NCBI GenBank assembly: GCA_017512025.1
Contig: JAFWHH010000009.1
Coordinates: 248,001-312,000, forward strand
From: Clostridia bacterium
GTDB lineage: Bacteria > Bacillota > Clostridia > TANB77 > CAG-508
DNA length: 64,000 nucleotides
Direction of reading: 5' to 3'
Shown piece by piece: positions 43,841 through 53,194 of this stretch; positions within the stretch are counted from its first letter, which is position 1, and each line of letters starts with the position of its first letter. A model generated the notes under the pieces. That model had not been told where the DNA came from and searched no databases. It saw only the letters and a list, made by a program, of their open reading frames with translations. The translations under genes were made by a program, and so were the position numbers.

Positions 43841-44800
43841 TTAGATTTCGTCATTAACACCAGTAGCAATAACTGTTACAATTACATTATCTCCAAGTTC
43901 ATCATTAATAACTGTACCAAATATAATGTTTGCATCATCATCAACTATATCATTGATAATAGAAACACTACTATTAATTTCAGCTAGAGATAATTCTCTA
44001 CTTCCTTGTACATTAAAGATAACACCTTTTGCACCATTTATTCTAACTGTAGTTAATGGATTTTCAATTGCTTTATGAGTAGCAACTGATAATGCATCAT
44101 TTCCTGAAGCACTTCCGATACCCATATAAGCTTGTCCTTTAATATTTAGAATTGTAGAAATATCAGCAAAGTCAATGTTAATTTCACCAGCTGTTGTTAA
44201 TATATCTGTAATTCCAACTATACCTTGTTTTAAAATATTATCTGCTTGTTTGAATGCATTAAGCATAGTAATTTCTTCTTTGCTCATCTTTAATAACTTA
44301 TCGTTATCAACAACGATTAAAGAATTAACTTGCTCCTTTAATTTCTTAATACCTTCATCAGCATTATTTGATCTTGTTCTTCCCTCGAATTTAAATGGTC
44401 TTGTAACAATACCAATTGTTAATATGTCCATTTCACGAGCTACTTCTGCGATTACAGGTAAAGCACCAGTTCCTGTTCCTCCACCCATACCAGCAGTTAA
44501 GAATAATAAATCTGTATTTATTAATTGAGATCTTATTTCATCTAAGTTTTCCTCTGCAGATTTTCTTCCAACTTCCGGACTAGCACCAGCACCAATTCCT
44601 TGTGCTTCGTTCTCGCCAATTTGAATTATACATGGAGCTTTTGAATTGTTAGCTGATACAGCATTAGTATCAACAACGATGAAATCAACATTTTCAACTT
44701 CATCAGTTATCATTCTATTAACTGCATTAGTTCCTCCTCCACCTGCTCCTATTACTTTTATCTTTATAAGTGATTCTCTTGTATTAATATCATTGCCCAT
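43841..44800 (-). CDS. ftsZ: FtsZ lacking the C-terminal linker and peptide
   Basis: Tubulin-like division GTPase. The start at 44800 (MGNDINTRES) follows GGGAGGAG; 319 aa. It has the GAGGGGTNAVNRM and GGGTGTGA GTP loops and the NIDFADIS T7 loop. The reading frame stops right after the core fold (VIATGVNDEI), so the flexible linker and conserved C-terminal peptide that bind FtsA, SepF or ZipA are missing. No downstream frame restores them. It may be a second, specialised FtsZ. Confidence 0.9.
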   Translation of the reverse strand: MGNDINTRESLIKIKVIGAGGGGTNAVNRMITDEVENVDFIVVDTNAVSANNSKAPCIIQIGENEAQGIGAGASPEVGRKSAEENLDEIRSQLINTDLLFLTAGMGGGTGTGALPVIAEVAREMDILTIGIVTRPFKFEGRTRSNNADEGIKKLKEQVNSLIVVDNDKLLKMSKEEITMLNAFKQADNILKQGIVGITDILTTAGEINIDFADISTILNIKGQAYMGIGSASGNDALSVATHKAIENPLTTVRINGAKGVIFNVQGSRELSLAEINSSVSIINDIVDDDANIIFGTVINDELGDNVIVTVIATGVNDEI

Positions 44801-44880
44801 TATAAAATTCTCCTCCCGCATACAATATGCTGGGTCTATTATATACGTTATGGTGCAATATTTCAATACTTATAGCAAAT

Positions 44881-46623
44881 TTATAGCAAACTATTATAAT
44901 ATGCATTATATAATTTAGCATAATATCCATTTTCTTCTATCAAAGATCCGTGGTTTCCTTGCTCAATTATCTTTCCTTTATTCAAAACAAGTATTTTATC
45001 AACGTTTACAATGGTTGCCAATCTATGGGCAATAAATATAGATGTTCTATCAGCAGAAATCTTATCAATTGACTTTTGAATGTATCCTTCTGTTTTTGTA
45101 TCTATGTTAGCCGTAGCTTCATCTAATACAAATATTGCTGGATTTTTTGCAAATATTCTAGAAAAAGCAATTAATTGTTTTTGTCCTGCAGAATAAGAGT
45201 TTCCTCTTTCTGGAGCAACTTCATCTAATCCATTATTTAACATAGATATAAAATCGTTAGCAGAAGCCATATTAACAGCTTCATTAACCGCTTCATCAGA
45301 TATGTCTTCATATAGTTTAATGTTATCCTTTATTGATTTTGAGAAAATAAATGGGTCTTGAAGTATCGTTCCAATGTTTTTTCTAAGTGATGTAATATTG
45401 ATATCGTATATATTAATTCCATCAATCAATATTTCACCCTTTTGAATTGTATAAAATCTATTTATTAAATTCGTAATTGTTGTTTTACCTGATCCAGTCT
45501 TACCGACTAGTGCAACACTCTCTCCAGGCTCTATGGTAAAACTTACATCCTTAAGTACCCAATTGTCCTTATCATATGCAAACCAAACATTTTTAAACTC
45601 AATCTTCCCCTTTATATTATTAAGATGCATTCCTGATGCAGTATCTTCGATAAACTCTTCATGCTCTATAATTTCATATATCTTATCAACTGAACTCAAT
45701 GCATCTTCTACAACTTCCATATTCTCAACAATACGATTAATTGGTTCAAATATTTTGTTCAAATATGTAACAAAAAGATATACAATACTTGGGTCTAATT
45801 CTATCCCTAACCACTTGTTCACACAGAAAAGTATAATGAGCATTGTTCCTACATTTTGTATAAGATCCATCACTGCTGGCATAATTCCAAATAAAATACC
45901 AAGTCCTTTAATAGAATTTTTATGCTCTAACGTGTATTTCTCACATTCTTCTTGTTTTTCTTTTTGTCTGTTAAATATCTTAATAAGTTTTATTCCATAT
46001 ATGGATTCTGCTAGAAATGTATTTAACTTTGTTCTAACTTCCTTTGACTTAGTAAATATTTTATTCATTGCTTTTGTTATTACAATTGTGAAAATTAATA
46101 ATATCGGTACAATTATTAAATTAACAATTGATAACTTAACACTTAGATATACCATAATTCCAAGTAATCCGACAATAATTATTATATCCTTTGGAAGTGT
46201 TGTTACAACTTCATCAAATAAACAATATACATCTTCCGTATCATTTATAACCCTAACAAATAATTTACCAGATGGTGTTTTGTCATGAAATGTTATATTA
46301 GCTCTTTCAATGTATTTATATAACTTTTCTCTAAGCTTATATACTACATTTTCTCCCATTCTACTCGTTATAATTCTATTAATATAATCAATAACATTTC
46401 CAATAATAACGAGACCAAGATATGCAGCAAATATCATGCCAATACTTATTCCATTTTGTACAAATACTTTGTTTGGTAAGTACTTTTCCATAACTTCTTT
46501 AACTAGCATTGGTTTTATAAGTTCACATGCATCTATAAGAAGAGCAGTTATTGTAACAATTAATATTGTTTTCTTATATGGTCTTATCATTTTTTTAAAT
46601 CGTTCAAATGTCTTTGTTTTCAT
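44881..46623 (-). CDS. ABC exporter half-transporter, subunit with degenerate signature
   Basis: 580 aa. Six transmembrane helices (about 1-320) then an ATPase domain: Walker A GKTGSGKTT, signature YSAGQKQL, Walker B IFVLDEATANID with the catalytic Glu. The signature is degenerate. It forms the usual two-gene heterodimer with the 46648 product, 24 bases upstream. Multidrug or peptide export is typical; substrate unknown. Confidence 0.92.
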   Translation of the reverse strand: MKTKTFERFKKMIRPYKKTILIVTITALLIDACELIKPMLVKEVMEKYLPNKVFVQNGISIGMIFAAYLGLVIIGNVIDYINRIITSRMGENVVYKLREKLYKYIERANITFHDKTPSGKLFVRVINDTEDVYCLFDEVVTTLPKDIIIIVGLLGIMVYLSVKLSIVNLIIVPILLIFTIVITKAMNKIFTKSKEVRTKLNTFLAESIYGIKLIKIFNRQKEKQEECEKYTLEHKNSIKGLGILFGIMPAVMDLIQNVGTMLIILFCVNKWLGIELDPSIVYLFVTYLNKIFEPINRIVENMEVVEDALSSVDKIYEIIEHEEFIEDTASGMHLNNIKGKIEFKNVWFAYDKDNWVLKDVSFTIEPGESVALVGKTGSGKTTITNLINRFYTIQKGEILIDGINIYDINITSLRKNIGTILQDPFIFSKSIKDNIKLYEDISDEAVNEAVNMASANDFISMLNNGLDEVAPERGNSYSAGQKQLIAFSRIFAKNPAIFVLDEATANIDTKTEGYIQKSIDKISADRTSIFIAHRLATIVNVDKILVLNKGKIIEQGNHGSLIEENGYYAKLYNAYYNSLL

Positions 46624-46647
46624 ATGTTCCTCCTTTCCTAATGTTTT

Positions 46648-48393
46648 TTATTCTAATACAGCAAAATCTGTCTTATGTGCTTGAGATTCAAAGAATTCAT
46701 AATACTTCTTATGCTCTTTTAGTAATGATTCATGATTTCCTTGCTCTACGATAGCCCCTTGTTCCAATACTATTATTTTGTCACAATCTCTTATATCGGA
46801 AATTCTATTCGAAATAATAATACATGTCTTATCTTTCGTTAATTTCTTTATATTATTTAAAACATGCTGCTCTGTTCTATTATCCAGAGCTGAAAAAGTA
46901 TCATCAAAAATAACAATGTTACTATTGTTTAAAAAGGCTCTTGAAATAACAACTCTTTGTTTCTGTCCGCCAGAAAGATCTATACCTTTCTCACCTATTA
47001 TCGTATGTATGCCTTCTTGCATTTCAGATATTTCCTCATAAATCATAGCCATCTTTGTAGATTCTTCTATTTCTTCATCTTTATATTCATCTTTAAATAA
47101 GTTAATATTCTCTTTCAAGCTAGCTGAAAATAAAAAATTATCTTGTGTAATATAACAAATATTATCTCTAATCTTCTTTGTTGGAATATCATTAATATCA
47201 ATACCATCAATAAATATTTTTCCACGCTCTACGTTGTATAGCTTTAACAATAGATTCATTAGTGTAGTCTTACCGCTTCCAACAACGCCAATAATTCCAA
47301 GTGTTTCTCCCTGTTTAATATCAATGTTTATATGTTCAAGTACGCGTTCAATGTAACCCGGATAATTATATGTTAAATCGTTGATTCTAATATCACCTTT
47401 CAAGCTACCATAATTCTTTGTATCATAAACTTGAATGTCCTCCTCTGGTAAATTAACAAGCTCTGATAATCTTTCAGCAGATACCCTAATTTTCTTAAAT
47501 CTTGTAAGTAACCATGGAAACCAGAATATCGGCATACTTAGTGCGCCTAAATATCCAGTAAATGCAACTAAATCACCTATTTGCATCTCTCCAGCAATTA
47601 TTAAATTAGATCCACCAAGTAACGTTATTGCATACGCAATTCCAAGGCCTAATGTAATTAAAACATCCATAAAGCTTTGATTTCGTATAACCTTTAAATT
47701 GTTTGTTCTAACAGCATCATTTTTCTTATCAAATTCCTCAATCTGTACTTCTTCACCTGCAAAAGCTTTCATTGTTCTAATACTGTCTGTGCTCTCTTGT
47801 ACATATTCAGATAGCTCAGTAAAGCTCTCTTGTGACTTTCTAAAACTTTCACTAACAAAATTTCTCATAGCAAATATAATTACTAGTGTGATTACTATCG
47901 GAAGCATTGCAGCAATTGCAAGCTTATAATTAGCAGCTTGACTCATTAAAGTTCCAACGATTATAAAGTTAAATATTAATCTAACAATCGTTGATAAAAT
48001 TCTTGTAGAAAGTTTAGCTACCCTTTTGGAATCACTAACAAAAAATGCCATAAGCTTTCCATTTTTTATTTCTTCAATCTTTTCTATTTTAGATCTTAAA
48101 AACTTAGCAAATAATCTGTCAACTAAGTCTTTAGACATAATAAATTCCATCTTAACTTCAATATTCTTCCAAATTACTCTAACACCAAGGTAACCCAGGC
48201 ACACTCCCACAAGCTTTGCCATTTCCATTAGTATGATATTTCTATTTGCATCTACGTTATATAGAAGATCTATCATGTTACCAACTATTCTTGATGGAAT
48301 TGCAACTAAGTACACATTGATTATTAAGAATACTGTTTCGACTAAAAAATTCCATTTATACTTTTTGTATAACTCAATCAGTATTTTTCTCAA
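46648..48393 (-). CDS. ABC exporter half-transporter, subunit with degenerate Walker B
   Basis: The start is TTG at 48393 after GAGGAGGG, giving 581 aa. Six transmembrane helices, Walker A GVVGSGKTTL, canonical signature LSGGQKQR, but Walker B IVIFDDTFSALD with Asp in place of the catalytic Glu. Together with the 44881 subunit this gives one canonical and one degenerate ATP site, as in BmrCD and TM287/288. First gene of the pair. Confidence 0.92.
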   Translation of the reverse strand: MRKILIELYKKYKWNFLVETVFLIINVYLVAIPSRIVGNMIDLLYNVDANRNIILMEMAKLVGVCLGYLGVRVIWKNIEVKMEFIMSKDLVDRLFAKFLRSKIEKIEEIKNGKLMAFFVSDSKRVAKLSTRILSTIVRLIFNFIIVGTLMSQAANYKLAIAAMLPIVITLVIIFAMRNFVSESFRKSQESFTELSEYVQESTDSIRTMKAFAGEEVQIEEFDKKNDAVRTNNLKVIRNQSFMDVLITLGLGIAYAITLLGGSNLIIAGEMQIGDLVAFTGYLGALSMPIFWFPWLLTRFKKIRVSAERLSELVNLPEEDIQVYDTKNYGSLKGDIRINDLTYNYPGYIERVLEHINIDIKQGETLGIIGVVGSGKTTLMNLLLKLYNVERGKIFIDGIDINDIPTKKIRDNICYITQDNFLFSASLKENINLFKDEYKDEEIEESTKMAMIYEEISEMQEGIHTIIGEKGIDLSGGQKQRVVISRAFLNNSNIVIFDDTFSALDNRTEQHVLNNIKKLTKDKTCIIISNRISDIRDCDKIIVLEQGAIVEQGNHESLLKEHKKYYEFFESQAHKTDFAVLE

Positions 48394-48458
48394 ATTAATC
48401 CCTCCTCTTTTATATTTTCTCATCAGTAAAACCTTTTTCTTATAAATTAAGTAAACAA

Positions 48459-48487
48459 AAAAGGCAGATTAAAAATCCGCCTTTTAT
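48459..48487 (-). terminator. Terminator of the 48496 small gene
   Basis: On the minus strand AAGGCGGAT pairs with AATCTGCCTT and T6 follows. It separates the small gene from the ABC exporter genes. Confidence 0.88.
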
Positions 48488-48495
48488 CCCCGTAC

Positions 48496-48624
48496 TTATT
48501 TTATAGAATTTGCGATTTTATCTGTTCTGCTTAGGTCAGAGCAAATGCAAAAAATGCGATTCGGTAACCTAAAAATATTAAATTTTTTCAATTTATCATC
48601 TTTACAATTACATTTAATCATCAT
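48496..48624 (-). CDS. 42-aa protein with two CxC motifs
   Basis: ATG at 48624 after GAAGGAAGTG. The product starts MMIKCNCKDD and contains FCICSD near residues 25-30, so two CxC pairs about 20 residues apart, enough to bind zinc or form disulphides. It has its own strong promoter (48662-48690) and terminator, so it is very likely expressed, though too short for most gene finders. It lies upstream of and in line with the ABC exporter pair; a secreted peptide substrate is one possibility, unproved. Confidence 0.6.
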   Translation of the reverse strand: MMIKCNCKDDKLKKFNIFRLPNRIFCICSDLSRTDKIANSIK

Positions 48625-48661
48625 TTTTTAATCACTTCCTTCTATAAAAAATTGTTCTTAA

Positions 48662-48690
48662 ATATTATCAAATATTTAAAGTATTGTCAA
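48662..48690 (-). promoter_or_regulatory. Promoter of the 42-aa CxC gene
   Basis: Minus strand: TTGACA, 17-base spacer, TAATAT. Confidence 0.8.
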
Positions 48691-48700
48691 CATAAACCTA

Positions 48701-50023
48701 CTAATTCTTTGATTCATTATCATCTTTTTTGACTTTATTTACCTTGCATGCTTTTACTTTAACAATATGTTTATCTTTTACAGCCTCAATTTTATATATT
48801 ACTTCTTCTGTTTCAATTGTTCTATTTTTATCTCTTCCTGTTGGTACTCTGCCAAGTTTTTCAACTAAAAATCCAGATAATGTATCGTATTCTCCTTCAT
48901 CAATATGAATATCTAATATTTCTTCAACATCATAAATAGCTATTTCACCATTTAATATGAAAGTATTGTCATCAACCATCTCATATAGCTCTTCTACTTC
49001 GTCATATTCATCATAAATCTCACCAACAATTTCTTCCAAGATGTCTTCCATCGTAACAATACCTGATGTACCACCATACTCATCAATAACAACAGCCATT
49101 AAATTTCTTTTCTTTCTTAGCTCTGAAAAAATTTCATCTATTGGTTTGCTTTCTGGAACATAATATGGTGTTTTCATTATCTTTGTAATACTTGTATTTC
49201 CCCTTTTCTCAGAATAAAACAAGTCTTTAACGTGTACGACACCAACAATATTATCTATATTTTCCTTATATATTGGTATTCTACTATATGTATTGTTTTC
49301 CTCTTCCAAAATTTTAACAACATCCGCAATAGTATTTTTATTTTCAACCGCAAATATCTCTGTTCTCGGTACCATTACATCGGAAGCAAGTTTGTCGTTA
49401 AATTCGAATACGTTGTTAATCATATTCTTTTCTTCTTCCTCAATAGTACCTTTTTCTTCACCTACATCAACCATCATACGAATTTCTTCTTCAGTTACAG
49501 TCTTTTCATCTTTTTCTGAAACACCAAAGATTTTAGAAACAATATTAGTTGAAAATGTAAGTAACTTAACAAAAGGTGCAGTAATTAAAGATATTGCTCC
49601 TATGATTCCGATACTGAAAAAGGCAATTTTTTCACAGTTCTTCATCGCAATTCTCTTTGGGACAAGCTCACCAAAAACTAATGTAAAATATGAAAGAATA
49701 ATTGTTATAACAATGATTGATATGCTATTCCATGCAGATAAGCTAATTGCAGGCATAAGTTCATTAAGTTTTGGAGCAAGTTTACTTGCAAAACTTTCAG
49801 AAGCAAAAGCACTTGATAAGAAACCTGCTAAAGTTATACCAATTTGTATAGTAGCTAAAAATTTACTTGGATTAACAAGCATTTCTTTTATCTTTCTAGC
49901 TTTCTTATTCCCTTCTAACACCATTTTATCTATTTTTGCATCATTTAAAGAAATGAATGCTATCTCAGATGCAGCAAAAAAAGCATTCAATAGTATTAAT
50001 ACTATAATAATTATAAATTGCAT
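48701..50023 (-). CDS. CNNM/CorC (HlyC) family membrane protein
   Basis: 440 aa. N-terminal DUF21 membrane domain with about four helices (1-190), a pair of CBS domains (about 205-330, with MVPRTEIFAVE and GIVTMEDILEEIVGEI), then the C-terminal CorC_HlyC domain. Related proteins export Mg2+ or resist metal stress; the substrate is inferred. Confidence 0.9.
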   Translation of the reverse strand: MQFIIIIVLILLNAFFAASEIAFISLNDAKIDKMVLEGNKKARKIKEMLVNPSKFLATIQIGITLAGFLSSAFASESFASKLAPKLNELMPAISLSAWNSISIIVITIILSYFTLVFGELVPKRIAMKNCEKIAFFSIGIIGAISLITAPFVKLLTFSTNIVSKIFGVSEKDEKTVTEEEIRMMVDVGEEKGTIEEEEKNMINNVFEFNDKLASDVMVPRTEIFAVENKNTIADVVKILEEENNTYSRIPIYKENIDNIVGVVHVKDLFYSEKRGNTSITKIMKTPYYVPESKPIDEIFSELRKKRNLMAVVIDEYGGTSGIVTMEDILEEIVGEIYDEYDEVEELYEMVDDNTFILNGEIAIYDVEEILDIHIDEGEYDTLSGFLVEKLGRVPTGRDKNRTIETEEVIYKIEAVKDKHIVKVKACKVNKVKKDDNESKN

Positions 50024-50097
50024 TTATTAAAAACACTCCTTTTAAAACGATTAAATTTTATCATATTGGCTATCAATAATCAATATTCCCCAACATA

Positions 50098-50134
50098 AAA
50101 AAGAGCCCTTGGTGCTGCTCCAAAGACTCTTATT
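50098..50134 (-). terminator. Terminator of the sigma-like gene pair
   Basis: On the minus strand AAGAGTCTTTGGA pairs imperfectly with CCAAGGGCTCTT and T6 follows. Confidence 0.75.
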
Positions 50135-50164
50135 AGGGGGAATTATATAGTTTACGTAGTTTTA

Positions 50165-50380
50165 CTACGCTACTTTCTTACTTAATCCATAAGTAAGTGT
50201 TTTATACTTCATTACACATTCGTATATTTTCCACATTACTTCAGAATAACAACTCTCAACATCTTGAATACCATATCTTCTCATTTGAATATTTGTAAAT
50301 ATTTCGTATGATTTAACAATATCTTCTAAAGCTTTACTATCTCCTGCTTTAGCCTTTAATAATTTTACATATAAATTCAT
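50165..50380 (-). CDS. Sigma region 2-like (HTH_16) small protein, 71 aa
   Basis: The start at 50380 (MNLYVKLLKAKAGD) follows AGGAGTGA. The helical pattern AGDSKALEDIVKSYE then EVMWKIYECVMKYK resembles sigma-70 region 2 and the small HTH_16 proteins such as Tn916 Orf8 (76 aa). It is encoded 17 bases after a region 4-like gene. Together they look like a split sigma factor, in the manner of SigO/RsoA or Tn916 Orf7/Orf8. Confidence 0.65.
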   Translation of the reverse strand: MNLYVKLLKAKAGDSKALEDIVKSYEIFTNIQMRRYGIQDVESCYSEVMWKIYECVMKYKTLTYGLSKKVA

Positions 50381-50397
50381 AAATATCACTCCTATCC

Positions 50398-50823
50398 TTA
50401 TACAACTTTTACTTTGTAATAATTTTTGATTTTATCAAGTATTCTTAATTTGTTTAAGTGAACATCTGCAACAGATGTTTTTTGATCAAGTGCAATCTCA
50501 TACTCATCTTCTTCCTTGACATATAATCTTGTTATAAGATCTATCTCAGAATCCTCTAGATAACTAATCGCTTTAATTAAATCCTTGCTCTCTAACGTAT
50601 CTAGAATATTATCAGAAGTTGCTTCAAAAAAAGAGATAGAGTCGTCATTATTAACAGACAACTTACCTATCTCTTTTTTTAGGAAACGATCATTAGACCC
50701 GTTTAAAGAAACGAATCTTTCATTATGATTTCTCTCATCATCAGAAAATCTCATTATTGTGTTAACAATCTCATCTTTTAAATAATCTCTTGTTCGTCTG
50801 TCTTCAACTTCTAAATATCCCAT
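50398..50823 (-). CDS. Sigma-70 region 4-like protein, 141 aa
   Basis: The C-terminal half (KDLIKAISYLEDSEIDLITRL through VADVHLNKLRILDKIK) has the helix-turn-helix layout of sigma region 4; the N-terminus has RFVSLNGSNDRFL but no region 2. The 141-aa length and the following 71-aa gene match the Orf7/Orf8 pair of Tn916-type elements in size and order. No integrase or conjugation gene is nearby, so it is orphaned or domesticated. Confidence 0.7.
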   Translation of the reverse strand: MGYLEVEDRRTRDYLKDEIVNTIMRFSDDERNHNERFVSLNGSNDRFLKKEIGKLSVNNDDSISFFEATSDNILDTLESKDLIKAISYLEDSEIDLITRLYVKEEDEYEIALDQKTSVADVHLNKLRILDKIKNYYKVKVV

Positions 50824-50961
50824 ACAAAAACCTCCTTTACTCTTATTTGTTCGGTTTGTGTATATTTTACATGGATTTTGCCAAATTACATTGAAAATGC
50901 GAAAAATTGCACTGTTTTGTTAATTTATGTCAACTTTTTTGTGTTAATTTTCTATTTTATG

Positions 50962-50990
50962 TTGACTTATTTTGTAAAGCATGATATAAT
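50962..50990 (+). promoter_or_regulatory. Promoter of the spo0A-like gene
   Basis: TTGACT (50962-50967), 17-base spacer, TATAAT (50985-50990). No clear Spo0A or sigma-H box nearby. Confidence 0.8.
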
Positions 50991-51024
50991 TTTGCCAGGA
51001 TTCTACGCAGGAGGAATGATAAAA

Positions 51025-51729
51025 ATGGATATTATAATATCTAGTTGTAAAAAAGATACGGATTTAATTAAAGAATATGCAGCATTTGATAAGAATGTTA
51101 ATGTGGTATGTACTGCTAATACTAATGAGCAAACAATACAATTATTCCTAGAAAATAATCCAGACTTACTAGTATTAGATACAACAACACCTAACATTAA
51201 TGCTCTATACGTACTATCTCAATTAGCTACATATGATAGCGAGATTGGACACAAGGTTGTTTTAATAACAGCTTCAAATCAATTTCAAGTTGTTGATACA
51301 AGCAAATTCTTATGTGTTATAGACAAACCAATTACTCAAGAAAAGATTCTTGGTTCTCTATACAAGATAAAACCAGCTCAACAACCTAAATTAACACCAA
51401 ACGATGTAAAGAAACTATTATTAAATTTAAAAATTGAATTGTACTCTAATGGTATACACTACCTTATTGAAGCAATTATTATGGCTGCAGAAAACCATCG
51501 ATTACTTCAAAACCTTCAAGAAATCTATGAAAAGATTGGTATGAAACATGACATACCTTATGATAAGGTTAAATGGAGTATACGTAGTGCTGTTGATACA
51601 ATCAACAAGTATGCAGATTTAGATGTGTTTAATTCTGTTTTCAAATATTATGATGATACAAGAGCCCTAACTCCAAAATATTTTATAAGATTAGCTCTTT
51701 ATTATTTTGATATTGATGCAGATGAATAA
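51025..51729 (+). CDS. spo0A: Diverged Spo0A-like response regulator
   Basis: Start ATG at 51025 (MDIIISSCKKD) after GGAGG; 234 aa. Receiver domain (1-112) with the likely phospho-acceptor Asp52 in LVLDTTTPN, Thr82 (VLITAS) and Lys101 (IDKPI), but SSCKK where the two N-terminal pocket acids should be. The C-terminal half (about 120-234) follows Spo0A_C: SNGIHYLIEAIIMAAENHRLL and VKWSIRSAVDTINKYAD. It is either a diverged master regulator of sporulation or a paralogue with altered phosphorylation. Confidence 0.8.
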   Translation: MDIIISSCKKDTDLIKEYAAFDKNVNVVCTANTNEQTIQLFLENNPDLLVLDTTTPNINALYVLSQLATYDSEIGHKVVLITASNQFQVVDTSKFLCVIDKPITQEKILGSLYKIKPAQQPKLTPNDVKKLLLNLKIELYSNGIHYLIEAIIMAAENHRLLQNLQEIYEKIGMKHDIPYDKVKWSIRSAVDTINKYADLDVFNSVFKYYDDTRALTPKYFIRLALYYFDIDADE

Positions 51730-51753
51730 AATATATTTAATATATAAAAAAAT

Positions 51754-51791
51754 AGAAGGATAGGCCCCTCCCATCCTTCTAGTTCTTTTTT
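51754..51791 (+). terminator. Terminator of the spo0A-like gene
   Basis: AGAAGGAT (51754-51761) pairs with ATCCTTCT (51773-51780), then a T-rich tail. Confidence 0.9.
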
Positions 51792-51835
51792 AGCATTTTA
51801 TTATTTTATTTTCTCTTCTTTTTATTATAATCTAT

Positions 51836-53134
51836 CTAAAAATCAATATCTTTTTTCTCTTTTTTCATTCTTTCAAAAGTTTCTATTAATTCTTCGATTC
51901 TCATAGTTGTCTTTGCTCCGTCTTTTGTTCTTTCAACTTCAACGAATCCATCTTCTGTATTATTTCCCATAATAGCAATATATGGAATTCCTAATATCTT
52001 AGCATTTCTAATCTTTTCTCCAATAGAACCTTTAACATCATCAATAACAACATCTACATCTCTATCTAGGAATTTACTGTATATATCTTCAGCAACTTCT
52101 TTTTTAGCATCATTGCTAATTATATATAAATGATATGGTGCGACTGATACTGGAATAGAGAAACCTACAACTTTATCATTTTCTTTTATAACATTATTTT
52201 CGTATATAAGACCTAAAACTCTACTTACACCTATTCCATAGCATCCCATGTAGAATGGTTTACTATTATTTTCAGCATCAATAAAGTTAATTCCCATAGA
52301 CTCAGAATATTTTGTTCCTAATGCAAAGATGTGTCCAAGCTCACAAGCTTTTTCTTCTTTTAATTTCTTTACATCATCAATATTATATGTTTCTTTTAGA
52401 TATTCCTCTGCATTTTCTTTTTCAAGTACCTCAACATTTAATCCTTGATTTGTTTCTTTATCATAAAGAATTGTATCTTCACCAATTGGAGAAAGAGCCA
52501 TTATCTCTTCTGAATTCTTACCACCCATTGAACCATTATCAGCAGCAACAGCTACTATATCTAGTCCAATTTCATTAAATGCTTTAAAATATGTTTCTCT
52601 AATTTTATTATATGAGTCCATCATTGATTGTTCATCTTTATCAAATGAATATAAATCAAACATTAAGAACTCTTTACCTCTTAGTAAGTATCCTCTATTT
52701 CTAATTTCATTTCTAAATTTAGGACCTATTTGATAATATCCAACTGGTAGTTGTTTATGTGATGTTACTCTATTCTCAACAAATGCTGTAATTGCTTCTT
52801 CAGCTGTTGGAGCTAAGCAATATGTTCCTTTATCTGTCTCAGAAGTCATCATAACACCTTCTTCAACATATTTATCATATCTTCCAGATCTTAACCATAA
52901 TTCTTGTTGTTGAATTAATGGCATTTGTGTTTCGATATAATCAGCTCTGTTAAAGTGTTTCTTAATTATTTCTTCAATATTATCTTGAACTTTTAATGGA
53001 ATATTATCGTAAGCATATACACCGCTTCCATATTGTTTAACTTGGCTTGTTTGAATTAATATATCCTGTGCTGGATACATCTCATCCAAGTTACTTAACT
53101 TAACACTCTTCATTCCCATTTTTGATACTCTCAT
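51836..53134 (-). CDS. proS: Prolyl-tRNA synthetase without the editing (INS) domain
   Basis: 432 aa. Class II core: TSETDKGTYCLAPTAEEAIT, motif 2 region FRNEIRNRGYLLRGKEFLMFDLYSF and motif 3 YGIGVSRVLGLIYE, then the anticodon-binding domain (about 335-432). Typical bacterial ProRS is about 570 aa with an editing domain of about 180 aa between motifs 2 and 3; that insertion is missing, as in mitochondrial and alphaproteobacterial forms. Start at 53134 after GGAGAG. Controlled by a T-box leader. Confidence 0.93.
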   Translation of the reverse strand: MRVSKMGMKSVKLSNLDEMYPAQDILIQTSQVKQYGSGVYAYDNIPLKVQDNIEEIIKKHFNRADYIETQMPLIQQQELWLRSGRYDKYVEEGVMMTSETDKGTYCLAPTAEEAITAFVENRVTSHKQLPVGYYQIGPKFRNEIRNRGYLLRGKEFLMFDLYSFDKDEQSMMDSYNKIRETYFKAFNEIGLDIVAVAADNGSMGGKNSEEIMALSPIGEDTILYDKETNQGLNVEVLEKENAEEYLKETYNIDDVKKLKEEKACELGHIFALGTKYSESMGINFIDAENNSKPFYMGCYGIGVSRVLGLIYENNVIKENDKVVGFSIPVSVAPYHLYIISNDAKKEVAEDIYSKFLDRDVDVVIDDVKGSIGEKIRNAKILGIPYIAIMGNNTEDGFVEVERTKDGAKTTMRIEELIETFERMKKEKKDIDF

Positions 53135-53194
53135 AAAAATCTCTCCTTCTTCCCCAAAAATTTATTTTTTCAGATTTATTTCATTTTTTTGCAA

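Noticed and set aside
50165..50823. Remnant of a Tn916-type element
   Set aside because: Only the two regulatory-like genes match; no int, xis or conjugation genes lie within the window, so element identity is not supported.
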